A DNA stretch of 64,000 nt from contig CAJNOQ010000155.1 in assembly GCA_905250885.1 (NCBI GenBank), positions 1-64,000 on the forward strand, in the 5' to 3' direction. Each line of letters opens with the position of its first letter. Position 1 is the first letter of the stretch. Positions 39,054-51,007 of the stretch are shown one piece after another. This DNA comes from Didymodactylos carnosus. Lineage: Eukaryota > Rotifera > Eurotatoria > Philodinida > Philodinidae. The notes below the pieces were generated by a model. That model searched no databases, was not told the origin of the DNA, and was given only the letters and a program-made list of their open reading frames with translations. The translations under genes and the position numbers were made by a program.

Positions 39054-42000
39054 TAGTAATAACAATAATATTATATCTAAACGAGAAAAAAAAAAATCAA
39101 TCGACAGTGAGAAGTATTATTAATAAAACAAAACATTTCATTTTTAATTGCTCTCATTTCTAATCAATTGATGAAGAGAATAGGAAAAAGACATACACAT
39201 GAGTTGACATAGGGAGAAGACAAGTAACAGGATATGTTTTTTAATAAAATCAAATCCTTACACACATCTATATAACTACTGATGACAATAAAATATTAGC
39301 GAGGATAAAGAGAAAGAAATAGAAAAAAAAAAAAGAAAAAGAAAGAAGAAAGAGATGGCTTCAAGGACAATGATGACACTATGTACAATATAACTTGTAG
39401 ATGCTAAATAGAATGTATCTATTTGGCTTCTTGACTAAGGATAATAGTTTTATTCGTTTGTATTACTAGCAGAAAGAGAATAATCAATGTACAATTAGAT
39501 TCTCACGAGATCACGTACAGATAGAGTAGAAGAAAAAAAAAATCGTTATTTTGCTTTGTGATGATTATTTTTTAAACTAAATATTTGTACAACTGAAAAA
39601 GACTATAAGAAAACAAATTCAATGTGTTACACAACATTATTGATTGACTTAAACAATACACCAGTTTTATGACTAGAGTAAACATCTAAACAATTAGATT
39701 AATCAAAAGAAAATCTTCGCCACGGGCATATTTGTATTCTTTATTCGAAGTAGAGATATTCTTAGTGAAAATTGAACCAAAGACACGTGGATTGATGAGA
39801 AGTCTAATCGTTTTTCAAGTATAAAAACAAATCAGGACAAGTAGTAAGAAGAACATTATTTTCTTTATTGACATTGAAAATTATTAGTAAAATAACTATC
39901 AAGAAAGGTCGAAGCACTGTATCCGGTAAAACAGAACGTCGATAAACTTTCAGATTGTAGAGTACAAAACCGATTTTTTTCTGAAATTCAGAAGGTGTAT
40001 CACACTGTAAAAAAATGCGAATTTTTTACAAAATTCCACCTGTTTGACATTTTCGTCCCAGAACGGAAAAAGGCTTACCGACAATTTTCGATAACACTCT
40101 AGAGTTTATCATCGATAGGGTTTTTAAAAATACTGTTCCTTTTTTTTTAAAAAAGCGTTTTTTAAAAACTCAAAAGGGTACCGGAGTTGCATTTACAATA
40201 GAAAGTCCTTATGATTTATTGACAGAAGAAAAAGTGTATTTTTAGAAATTGTAAGAGATATTTCTTCGTATAAATATATCGCCGAGATATTTCACACGTC
40301 TCTGGTAGCTACTGAATATGTACATTTTACATTTTCTTTTTCTCGTCCAGTTGTCCGCATGTGTACATCAACTAACTTCCAACTGAAACCACACCTAGCG
40401 AAATAAGGATTCGAAAGAGGCGAAAAACTCTATTCAGAACGTTTTAAGGGTATTTTCCTAAACCTTTATTCGTTCGGTATCGTTTCAGTTTCCCAAACGC
40501 TTTAAGCGTATTTTAAAATACGGATATGTTTTTACAGGCAGAGGACAATTCTGACACGTCCTGCGTTGATACGAGTTTTCTTTTTAAAAACAATGATTTC
40601 TAATTTAATTTTTCTTTCATTACCTTGCAATACGTACTTAAACAGGGACACAATGCTGAAAAAGATTTTATGATGAAAATTGATGTCAAGCTGCAATCAC
40701 TACCGTAGGACTTATGAAAGGTTATTTTCGGGATAAAGCATTGAATATTCTAGGATGGATTTACCTTGAAGAAGTTAGTCGATCAACAGCCTTTTGTAAA
40801 ATAGTATGTAAATAAATAGCAGGGTATTTAAATTCATATATCCAGTCTGATTCTGTAAATAGTTTTTATTATCTAAGAAGTAATGTGAAAGACATCATTG
40901 AACCAAAGTTGAAATTAGATAAATCTTTTTTCGGCATTGTTGCAAATGGATGGAATCATCTTGTTGTGACAAGGTCAAAACTCAAACTTGTCAAACCAAA
41001 TACACTAAAAGAGATTTTAATAAGAGAAATATTACGAGGAAAGCCATCATCCTTTCTCAAATATTTGAAATTCTTTTCTCATTTAACAGAAATTAGCTTT
41101 ATGCCTATTTTTTCAATCGTAAACAGTATTCTACAGAACGAAATATTCTCCTAAAAAATCTTATTATTTTAACTTACATATACCAATAACAGAGGATATC
41201 CTGCTATTAAATAATCCTAGCCTCAATTTTCATGAAATACAAATCATTTTAGGTAGCGTTAGCGCCTTCACTTCAAATACTAGTAGATTTTAACATTGTC
41301 CAGTTGCCTTCTTGATTCATTTTTTGCGGATCATTACCCTAGTAACGTTAACTACTCTCTTTCGATTCTTATCCGATTCGATTTTCTATCAACATGATAT
41401 CCACCGACTTCTATACTTTTCCCTCCGTACATCTTATACCTTTTCTTTTTTTTGCTTTCTTTTTAAACGATGACACATTCTACTTAGTTTCATGCTGGTA
41501 GTGAATGTAATCCATTCGCTTATATTTATCTCTCTGTTTTGTGATAGATTCTTTATTATTTCTGTTTTTTCGGTCTGTTGCACTAATAATAAAGCGTAAA
41601 TCAATTGATATCAGGCAAAAATTATTACTTTATATATGATGCTGATTTAAAATATAATATTTTATTTTTTCAGAAATGCTTTTAGATTGAAAAAACTGAA
41701 TGTACCTGAAACACCACGGATTTTTTGATTACCGATAGTGTATACTAGGAAAATTTTGTTCTATTTTCTGCGAATGCTATATAAATGTAATATTGATATG
41801 AGAGTGTTTTGTATAAAGCCTGAACAATGTTAACCATGAGAAAAAAAAGTGGAAAATTCATTGTATCTTTTCAGACATTTTTTTCTGTCAAGGATAAAAG
41901 TAATTTTCCTCTTGAACTTCAAGCCTAAATTTCAAGCCGTTTCTATCTGTATGTTACCCTGTGTGCAAAATTTATATCATAAGTGGTTATTATCCTATTA

Positions 42001-42700
42001 TAGTACTAAACTGGTTAGATCATTTTTTTAAGTCAATTGATCGAGTTTCACATCATTTTTCTCAAAAAGAGTTTTTACAATCATCTGTTATAGTTGAAAC
42101 AACTAAACTTGATATGCCAAAAGATAATCCATACATTGAAGTGTATTATTCACTAATATAAATTTAAAACGTTCACTTCCACTTTTTATCATAATGACCT
42201 TTTCGTCCATTGTGCGAGGGATAGGAAAATGTGTACACAAATTGTCAGATTCATTATGATTCCATCTCTCAACTACCAATATTGCTACTTTTCATCAAAA
42301 AGCTTTCGATGCATGCATGTCTTTCAACATTAATTTTCTTTTTTTATTCATATCGCGATCATCCTCATTTGATTCGCCCTTTTTAGATTATTAATGACCA
42401 ATATAGCTCTCTATCGCTGTTTTTCATAGTAATTTACTATCTACGTCTAAAATAATGCTGATATTTGTTTATATACATCGAACAACACCCTTCGAACCTT
42501 ACACTTCTACATCAGTTTGACTATAGATGAAGTAGAACGCGACCTTCTCGTGTATCACGAGAGAGAAAAAGTTCTTTTTCTCAGATTTGCAATGAATTGG
42601 AGAGAAAATAATGCATCATGACAAAGGAAAAAGGAGGAAGGAAAAAGAATATCCCTCATTGGGATTATCGTTATCAAAATAGGATACTGGCAAAGTTAGA
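38893..42700. other. Gene-poor upstream region of the ryanodine receptor
   Basis: This stretch begins directly upstream of the RyR start codon, so its first part should contain the promoter and 5' UTR. I cannot identify promoter elements. It holds an (AAT)n microsatellite (39011-39060), a purine-rich tract near 39300-39350 and scattered AT-rich low-complexity DNA. The 89-codon frame at 40885-41154 is unrecognised and unsupported. Confidence 0.6.
39011..39060. repeat. (AAT)n microsatellite
   Basis: An almost perfect run of about 13 AAT units, followed by imperfect ATA units up to about 39070. Confidence 0.92.
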
Positions 42701-42714
42701 CTTGTTAATTTCGA

Positions 42715-43078
42715 GTAGTCCAATATCTCCCCTGCAGCTCCGAGTCTTTGAAAGATGTCATGTCCCTTTTTACTATATTTTATCAAACTGTCAGAAAACC
42801 AGTCTGAGGTGGAGTTCTTTGACGTGATTGTTTAAGCTCATCTTACACACGTGTTAACCCCGTTTTCTGATAAACCAGAGAACCTATAGTATACATCGCA
42901 AAACGTATACTATTGGACAGGCGATGCGAGACACGTAGACATGAGTAATTTGTTCAAAGTTACGCGACCTGACGGCACTGATGTCCACATGAAGAAGAAG
43001 GAAGAATAATAGCCTAGCGGCTACCGTCTTCGGTATAGGGTGCTACCGAATGGTAGTTTCAGTAGCCCGCTTGCTAAG
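42715..43078 (-). mobile_element. SINE-like repeat, copy 1
   Basis: This shares, in the same order, several blocks with the repeat at 44640-45000: atatct.ccctgcag near the left end, cggatgtcgtcat/agatgtcat, ggagttctt, cacgtg.taac, and gatgcgagacacgtagacatgagta followed by gacctg.cggc. By analogy with copy 2 the minus strand is the likely element strand. At its right end (43016-43071) is a compact three-stem structure: agcgg-ctac pairs with gtag-cccgct, with hairpins accg-tctt-cggt and ctacc-gaat-ggtag. It resembles a tRNA-like fold but lacks a B box. Confidence 0.45.
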
Positions 43079-43124
43079 TAAAAATCGTATTCTCAGAAAT
43101 TTAAAAAGGGTTTTTGGGCTTGTT

Positions 43125-43400
43125 ACTATATCAAACGCTTAAAGGATTTCTGCAAAGAGATTTCCGAACCTTCAGAAACCCTTGAAAAGCTCCTCCAAGC
43201 GTTTCATATACTGATAAGCCTGGAAACCCTTTTTAAATTTTCGATTCTTCGAAAACTTCTGAAGCGTTTCATATAGTGGCAAAAAATCCAGAAACCTCCA
43301 AAAATGGTTTTCGATCCTCCGGGAACCCTTACAAAAACCTTTGAAGCGTTTCATATCGTGATAAACCCTGAAATCTATAAAACCGGTTTTCGAAATGTTT
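43125..43400. repeat. Degenerate repeat with aagcgtttcatat motif
   Basis: The 13-mer aagcgtttcatat occurs at 43197, 43262 and 43344 (spacing 65 and 82 nt). Each is followed by a variant of gataa.cctg.aaacc and a cgaaaacc/tcgaa block. A near copy in inverse orientation (atatcaaacgctt) lies at about 43128. The unit length is irregular. No gene is supported; the 60-codon frame here is a by-product of the repeat. Confidence 0.55.
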
Positions 43401-44079
43401 CAAACTACTTTTTTCATATATATCTTTGTCTTTTCAGCTTTTGAGAAAAAAGGGTGGGTATATATCCCCCCCAAGCGAGAGATAAAGGTATACATACCTT
43501 TATAAGTGCTGAACACAGGAAAAACTTTTGCCTTCTGATTTGCCCGGAGGGATAAAAATCTTATAAAGAAATCTTACTTTTATTTCACCTTTCCTGATAT
43601 CTATGGAGAGCTAAGAAAAGAAGTCAATTTAATTTTTGGAAAGGTTCTATTTTCCATCTGTCGAAAAATGTACTATAGTTACTTTTCGCCAGATATAAAA
43701 TTTGAACTAGTTCAAAAATAAGGTCATTTCTGTCAGAGTGCTCACAGCCTTTTGAAAATGAGGTTTCTTTTGTCATCATTCAGAATTTAGTAGGTGTAAA
43801 AAGGGAAAAAGATAGAGGGCACTAAGTGAATAAAATTATTAACACTTTCACTTATCGAAAGGATGTAACTAAGTAAAAGTGAGCAGAAGCTGAATAAAAA
43901 CCTTTATTTTTACAAAATTCTTTTCAAGTTCTCTCGGTTTTGATCAAGATTTCTCTGGTGATCTCAATCATCTCTCCTCTCAGACCCTAATGCATAGCTC
44001 AATAAGAACGATCTCTAAAAAGGCTGAGTAAAGGAATGCAAATCTAGCTAAAAATCAATAAAAACAGACGAGAGAAACA

Positions 44080-44620
44080 AGGGATTCGCAAAATGGCATC
44101 ATGTTTTTGAACAGTCGTCAGATTCTCAAAGCCATATTTTCGACATGTGTTTAGGATTCTAATTGTATGATAGATGCAAAAATGAAATAAGATTTTCTCG
44201 AGAACGGAGAACATTTTTTGAATGTTCGGAAACCTAATAGTTTCAGAGAAATGGTTTCCTGGAACCAAATAAGATTTTTTATAATACATCTGAGCTTTTC
44301 GGAGAGTTTGGATATCTAAAAGGTTTATGAAAAAATTTCCAGAAATGGAGAAGGGTATCCTTGGATACTCTTCCGGTTTCCAAATCGATTGCACATACGC
44401 AAACGGTTCCATAACGTATCTTTTCGGTTCTCGAAAATACCATTTCGGTTTCTTAAATACTTTTTTAGGTTTCTGAACCTTTTTTCGAAAACCCAATGGT
44501 TTTCGGAAGTTCAGAAACCAAAAAGGTAATGTTAAAAACGCATCAGGGTTTCCGAAGGCTGTTCGGAAGCCTTTTTAGGTTTTCGAAACAGTTTCCGAAT
44601 GAGTTTTATTTTCCAAAAAA
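44080..44620. repeat. Degenerate ttcggaa/ggtttc repeat tract
   Basis: Over about 500 nt, variants of ggtttc, cgaaaa and ttcggaa recur every 15-35 nt in both orientations, most densely at 44380-44610. This resembles the style of 43125-43400. The 150-codon minus-strand frame across it (rich in Phe, Lys, Pro) is explained by the repeat and is not called as a gene. Confidence 0.45.
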
Positions 44621-45000
44621 ACGCTTTTTTTTTAGAGATCGATATCTTCCCTGCAGTTAACAAGCTTCGGATGTCGTCATTCACATCACTACTTGAGAGT
44701 GATTAACTACAGCTCTGAACAGAAAGCTAGCCTGATGCAGAGTTCTTTTGCCCAGTGAGTTGAGTTCCCCATAAACACTCATTAACCACGTGCTAACTTT
44801 CCGGAAAGCCATGCGAACTAGCCAAAGAAACTGTAATGTACGTGTTAACGTAGTGGGTATGCTGTCAGAGGGATGATCCGAGACACGAAGACATAAGTAG
44901 CTTGTGCAAGTTTATTACATGACCTGGCGGCGCCGAGGTTCGAACACAGTACGTTTGTACATGACAAAAAACATAACCACTGGGCCGTGCTGAGATCCAC
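44620..45000 (-). mobile_element. tRNA-derived SINE, copy 2
   Basis: On the minus strand the head at about 44993-44930 reads CGGCCCAGTGGTTATG (A-box-like), and about 35 nt later GTTCGAACCTC (a good B box). This is the RNA polymerase III promoter layout of tRNA-derived SINEs. The body continues to about 44640 and ends at an A-rich tail (the plus strand shows a T run at 44627-44635). Homologous blocks occur in copy 1 at 42715-43078. The A/B box assignment is by eye. Confidence 0.6.
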
Positions 45001-45079
45001 ACACTGTACTTTTGAAGCGTGTGACGAACAACATAATCATGATATATCTTGATAAAGTAACAACAAAACAGATAGACTC

Positions 45080-48000
45080 TGTAAAGCATTCTGGAATAAA
45101 AGAACCATTATTTTTAGTTTATAAACCAGTTATAATGCGGCGTGTATAAAAGACTGTTATAATGAGTGATCTATTTGATCGAGAATTCCCTTAGTAATTG
45201 CATATTGGTTCTTCTATATGTGATGATAATTTCTAATATTAGCATATTATTAGTGATAAAATGGGTCTGTCAAGATTCCATGATGTTCAAGTTCAAGTTC
45301 AATTTATTTAGTTCATAATTTTAAAGCTAACAAGGTGATGAAAAAAGTTTAGCAAAACCTTTATCTAATCATCCCAGAACATATAATGCAAAACCAAGTT
45401 CGAGTTTATTCCATTTCCAATAATAATGTATTTTATTTCACCGCTACAATAGACACTTGTTACGTTGCAATGTTCTCCATTTTCTTTTCAATTGAATATA
45501 TTTTGAAAATATGACAAAGATAACGTAACGTATCTTATGTGTTATGTTTGACGCCTCTTAATATGGACGAGCAAGTCAAAAATTCTCCTAAATATTCTCA
45601 TGAAGGCGTGGTGCATGATCCAAAATGATTCATTAAACTGCACTTATTTAAAAGCGAAATGGATACAAATTATATAGAAATGCATCGATGACTCACTGTG
45701 CATGGTGATCAACACTAGTAGTAGGGCAGTGTTTGTAGTATCACTCTAAATCAACGAGTAGAAGATTGATTTTGTGTTTTCAGATAGTTTTAGCTGAGAA
45801 TACCGTAATGAAAACAATAAAGCTTATCAATATCAATCGACGACATAATATGTTAAGATCTAATCGATGACAGACACCGCGACTTGCTATATCATGTAGA
45901 CCATCGTCTTCAGAAAGAATATTACCATCTCAAGATAAACTAGTCTAAAACTCGTTGCAAACATAACCGTGTTATTGTGAATCAATTCTCTTCGATTGCA
46001 TCTGTCAGGCAACGTCCCCAATATAGTCTGGTGTCACTCCTCACTGGTATTTTGTCTCACATAACGGTTAACATTTTTTAGTCCCTCATAATGTGTATAA
46101 TCAACTAGCCTCAATCGACAAAAAGTTAATTAACAACATTAGAAAATTTATATCGCTAGACGAATTATATGAAGACAAGATTGTCTAGATTGTTTGTTGA
46201 ATGTATTTATTACCAGATCCAGCAACTTTTTGTTCTATTCTTATCTCTCTCATTCACTCAAAAATCGTCTTGGTCGGCTGTACGATCTTCACACTAATGT
46301 TGCTTAAACTATTTTATCCTAGTCTACTACAGAAGTGTAACTACTATCTGATTTAAAGCAGAAGAATATTGAACGAATGCTATTTGTAACTATGAATATC
46401 GGAAAATATCGACTCACATGCATGTTCACTCCTACAAGTAGACAGAACTTTCCGTAAAAAATAGTCACGTGAAAGTCCATATTCATCCTTTTAACCTCTA
46501 AGTCTCACTACGTCGTAATACATGACAATAGCTTATGACGCGTTGATATAACATAACGATAAGGGTCAGTACCACTTGCAGCAAGCACTTATCTTCATTT
46601 TTTAATTCGAACTTAAATAAACAATCTTGTTTCTTTTTTTGTTGAATCGGTAAATAGGTGAGAAACCCAGGAATTTTCTATCTTAATCTTAATCAGTTTT
46701 TCAATCTAATAAAGCTTCTTATTCAGAAATGACAGTTTTATTCAAACACATGAATAATTAATGAGTAAACATTCCATGCGGTGCAATTCTAAATCGTTAT
46801 TAGCCGTTGTTTAGACCTAAATGTTTGGCTCATTTTAAAATCAATCTATGTAGGTATCACCAAATACAACAGAATGGTACCGTACCAACATCCCCCTTTC
46901 GAATTTTCCCCTGCCAGAGCCTGATTTTCCAATTTTGTACCAGAAAGAGAAAATTTTTCGGAAACTTGAAACGATTTTTCGAAATTTTTGACTTATACCA
47001 AATATCAGATAACAATAATGCAAAAATTGGAAAATCTGGTTCCATCAACGTTTATAGTCGCACTTGTCAACTTTAACTTTAGAAATGATTCAAAACTTCA
47101 GTTTTGTAGCTATAAAAGTGTAGTAGCTTTTGCTTCACACATAGTTTAAAGCTGTTTGGCATCTTATGCTGAACAGAAAAGTTTGTTCTACAACCGGTCA
47201 TTCATTGAACATTTGCCGGACTTCGAGGATTTTGAAAAAATTCTCTGATAACAAGTACTTTGCCATCTTGTCAAGTACTTGGCCAAGCACTTGCTCAAAT
47301 AATCCTCGAGTATCTGTGAGAAATCCAATAAGTAAATCAAGTATTGGTCAAGTACCTGTCAAGTATTCAGAAAAATTCACAGGTAAATAATTACCCGTTC
47401 ACAAGTACTAGAATGTAACACGTACCATGATAGATATTTTTATTTTTATTGTATAGCGTGAAGTATGTTGAATGTACATAGGACAGAAAACACTATTTTT
47501 ATTATGTATATTGATTAATTGCACACATTTTTTTCTCATGTAGAAGGACAATCAGTCTGTCTCTGATACAACTCTTGTTCTTTACCTGTGAAAACCTTTC
47601 TTATGATTTTAATTCTGTTTAACTATGTTTTATTCGAAGCTTGAAATTCCATATATCAAAAATGTATGGTTTTCAGTTGTGATCTTTTGAGAAGAAAATG
47701 GTAGCAAACTTTTAGACGTTTTAATTTAAGTTGTGGTTGCACGTTTTTACACATGGAAATTCAAGTTGATTTTTACGTTTTATTTATAAAGTTTATGAGT
47801 GGAAAATGAAATCACTAAAACTAACGTGTTAATGTTAATCACTAATCTCTCTAATCGTTCCGAAGTTTAAAGGGTTGCCAAAACTCTTTTCACAATTACT
47901 TTCTTTAAAAAACGCTAAAAACGCCTTTTCATTTTACGAAAAATATTCATAAAAGTTCCACTAATTGGCTAGATTAAGTAAAGTATCATTAATAAAAAAT

Positions 48001-49700
48001 TTAGATCTTTTCACACATTGAATGTAATTTCTTTTCATCGATCTAATGTATGACGCACTACGAATTCTTTTTTCATTATTTTAGATTTTTCTAAAAATAG
48101 CATACAATCCATAGAAAAACACATCAATCATTGTGAAAACATTGGCTTTTTCTTTTTATTTCATGTTTTATTAAAAGTAATCTATAATACTTTCCTCTAG
48201 TCATTTTTTTAATAAGAAAAACATCTGCACCGATTATTTTCTGCACTTTGTTATCTAAACAAAATGATTGAATTTCTTTATTTTGACAAACTCAATGGAA
48301 AATACTTCTGAAATGGTAGACTAAGACAGTACGTAAATTGATGAATATACTTGTTTTAGAAGAAAACGGTGATTAGTCGTAATGTCTGATATTTTACATC
48401 TGTTCTGATATAAGGATGATGAGAACTAAGAAATATATTCATTCCATCTATTTCAAGTTTTTGTTCTACTTAGTAAAATTTGTATTTTTTCATTGGTGTT
48501 GTTGATTTTGACGGCCGTAATTTTGAATCAGAAGAGAGACGTGTTACTAATAATCTTCTAAATTTTTGTCGCCATCTATTTGTGATGTGTTGTTGGGGAT
48601 GGAAAACGTTTAATTAATTCAGCGTATTGAGCATAGAATATTGTGTAATATTCCATTTTTTAACGGATGTATTATGTTTAACTCGGACGTTTCTTCGAGA
48701 AGATTATACATTGAAAGCAGCACACAGCAATTTGAGATTTTCTTCACTGAACTATTTGTAATTTTTGGTTTTTCAACATATTTAGTCTAAGAGTTCTGTA
48801 ACTTTTTTTCTCAATTCTAGTTCGATATGTAATTGCAGTTTATCTCAAATAAAAGTGAGTGTAAGGCTGATGTCTGTTGGTTCGTCTGTGATAAGGTGTT
48901 GTTTGCCATATGTGAAGAAAACATTCACGCGTAGACTTTCAGGAAATGTATATTCGTGGATATTATCGTTAAGATGAATCCGTTGCCAGCCAATCTAGTA
49001 TTTTGTGAATGAGGCGGCATGGCTGAGGCCTAATCCTCTATGTGTCAGACAAAACCGAGCAGATCTTCGCTACATTCTGAAAATCACTAATGATAAAGCG
49101 ATCTTACACCAAGGATACTTGCATTTGTGAAGACATCAGCCTTTGAGGCATTTTCTCACTTCTATGCATTTTGACTTTGAGATCTTGCATAATCACTGTG
49201 TTTAATTGAATCTATACAGAAAGAAATATCTTAGATTTTAGTGCATTATCTGAGGAAAATAAACTCTACTGGCTTCTTCTAAGTACTTGAGAGACATGGT
49301 TTAACTGTGTGACTAAACAACATTATAAGAAGAAATTGTCTCTATTGACCCACATTCCCTTTATAGTTTCTGTGTACTTATCCTATGTTAATTATTCTCT
49401 CTTAATTATATTATTTTCTTCGCAAAAACGAAAAAGCATTGATAAACTATACAAAAATTGCACTTAGAAAAAAGCTCTTCGCACTGTGTTATAAACAGAA
49501 GAAATGATGTGTCTATATCTTTCGTCCATAAACACACGTTGAACAACGATGAAATTATGCGCAGACGTGTATCAATATGCAAATGTTTTTACTGTTTTCC
49601 TGTCCAGATGTCAAAGTACGCGATAACTGAGAGCAATTAAAATAGTTAATTTAAGCAAAAATTTACAAGATTCAACTTAAAATCGTCTGTAAATTAATCT
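45080..49700. other. Intergenic stretch without a recognised gene
   Basis: AT-rich DNA with no convincing coding region or RNA gene. Two minor structures are noted: an inverted pair gattttccaatttt / aaaattggaaaatc at about 46923-46938 and 47024-47038, and a cluster of caagtact-type octamers at about 47230-47410. Around 49015-49060 a short GC-richer patch contains ggcatggctgagg, which resembles a tRNA A box, but no B box follows at the right distance. Confidence 0.55.
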
Positions 49701-49714
49701 TCTGTTTTCACACG

Positions 49715-50090
49715 CTTTAATTTACACACATATCGCGAGTCGTGCAAAAGACGTCTAAAATTTTCTTATGAGTAGCAAAACCTCGCGGAACAATTTACGA
49801 GTCTCGGCGTGACTTTGGAAAATTTTTGGTAAAATAGAGTTATGGAGCGATTTCGTAGTCTGAGCGCGATCGCTGTAAGAAAAAAGTGTCGCGTCACGAT
49901 CGCAATTTAGAAATTTTTTGAAAATAAGACTTCGTTGAGATCGTGCCATGACAATCGCGATATTTTAGGGGCGTGGGTTGTGCGCATGTAAAGCGATCGT
50001 GGCGCGAGAATCGCGAATAGGGTAAGAAAGTAGACTTAGGTTGTGATTGCGATGCGAAAGAGAGCGGAGTCGTTTGTTGGAAGCAAACGT
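49715..50090. repeat. CpG-motif-rich patch with repeated cgatcgc/atcgcga
   Basis: In otherwise AT-rich, CpG-poor surroundings this 375-nt patch has many CpGs. They are arranged as variants of the near-palindrome cgatcgc/gcgatcg/atcgcga, with at least seven occurrences (about 49730, 49868, 49897, 49952, 49993, 50009, 50047). Two stretches (49801-49850 and 49888-49930) look like diverged copies of each other. No gene is recognised. Confidence 0.45.
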
Positions 50091-50320
50091 GAATAAAGAA
50101 CAAAAGAGTGATACTATCATATTATCCATTATCTTACAAACAACTCTAAGTTTCGAGACTTTTTATCAGTTTTTGAAACCTTATAATATATCAACAGAAC
50201 AAAGTTTAAATTTTAAAATAGGACATTTTCACTTGCAGCTTATTCTCTGTAAACCCGCTTTTTTAACCATTTAGATAAGACTTAAAGTCCTTGAGAAAAG
50301 TGAGTCAGAAAAACGCTTAA

Positions 50321-51007
50321 TGCGTGGAGAAAAAATACCTCATACTTTTATTTTTTGATAAAAGTTTCATAGTTTTTTCCCGTCATGGTTTCGAGACTCG
50401 AGCTTTCTATATTTGGATTCCTTGTTCAAAACTGAACCTAGCCAGGTATTTTTAAGCCTTTAAAGCTAAAAGTGAAAGTTTGTCAGAGTCCCAAACGTTT
50501 ATTGGTCAATTTTCGAGGACTTCTGTTTACAAACCCTACTCGTTTTTTGTGTGACGGACTAGACCTTTGATTCATACATGGTTAGATCAGCCATCAAACG
50601 AGCGTTAAACGTATGTAGAGCTCTTTTTTAAATTTTATTGCTGAGAAGATTCATTTTTTCGAAATCAGAGGCGAAAAATCCGGAAAAAAATGAATTCTGT
50701 CCGTAATTTTCAATTTTCTCGGTCAAAACTCAACTTTTGTGTAATAAAAATATCGTATTCGAAATTATGACCAAAAACTGACTCGACTGATGTGTATTTC
50801 TATCCTATCCGACTGTAAACAGAGGTCCTCGAGAATCGACCTTTAAACGTTCGGGATTCTGACAAACTTTCACTTTCAGCTTTAAAGGCTTAAAAATACC
50901 CTGGCTAGGTTCAGTTTTGAACAAGGAATCCAAATATAGAAAGCTCGAGTCTCAGAACCATGAAGGAAAAAACTATGAAACAGTATGGGGTATTTTTTTT
51001 CCCACGC
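50321..51007. repeat. Long fold-back repeat, intergenic
   Basis: The arms 50321-50532 and 50814-51007 are inverted and about 90% identical, with a spacer of about 280 nt. The outer ends share gcgtgg.gaaaaaatacc. The left arm carries about 15 extra bases (ttttattttttgata). No protein is encoded. The architecture matches the two fold-backs in RyR introns, but sequence relatedness to them is not apparent by eye. Confidence 0.8.

Noticed and set aside
44044-44496. 150-codon minus frame rich in Phe/Lys/Pro
   Set aside because: It is explained by the recurring ggtttc/cgaaaa words of the local repeat tract. It has no recognisable domain.
49015-49060. A tRNA gene or SINE head (ggcatggctgagg resembling an A box)
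   Set aside because: No B box is found at the expected distance and no acceptor stem closes around it.
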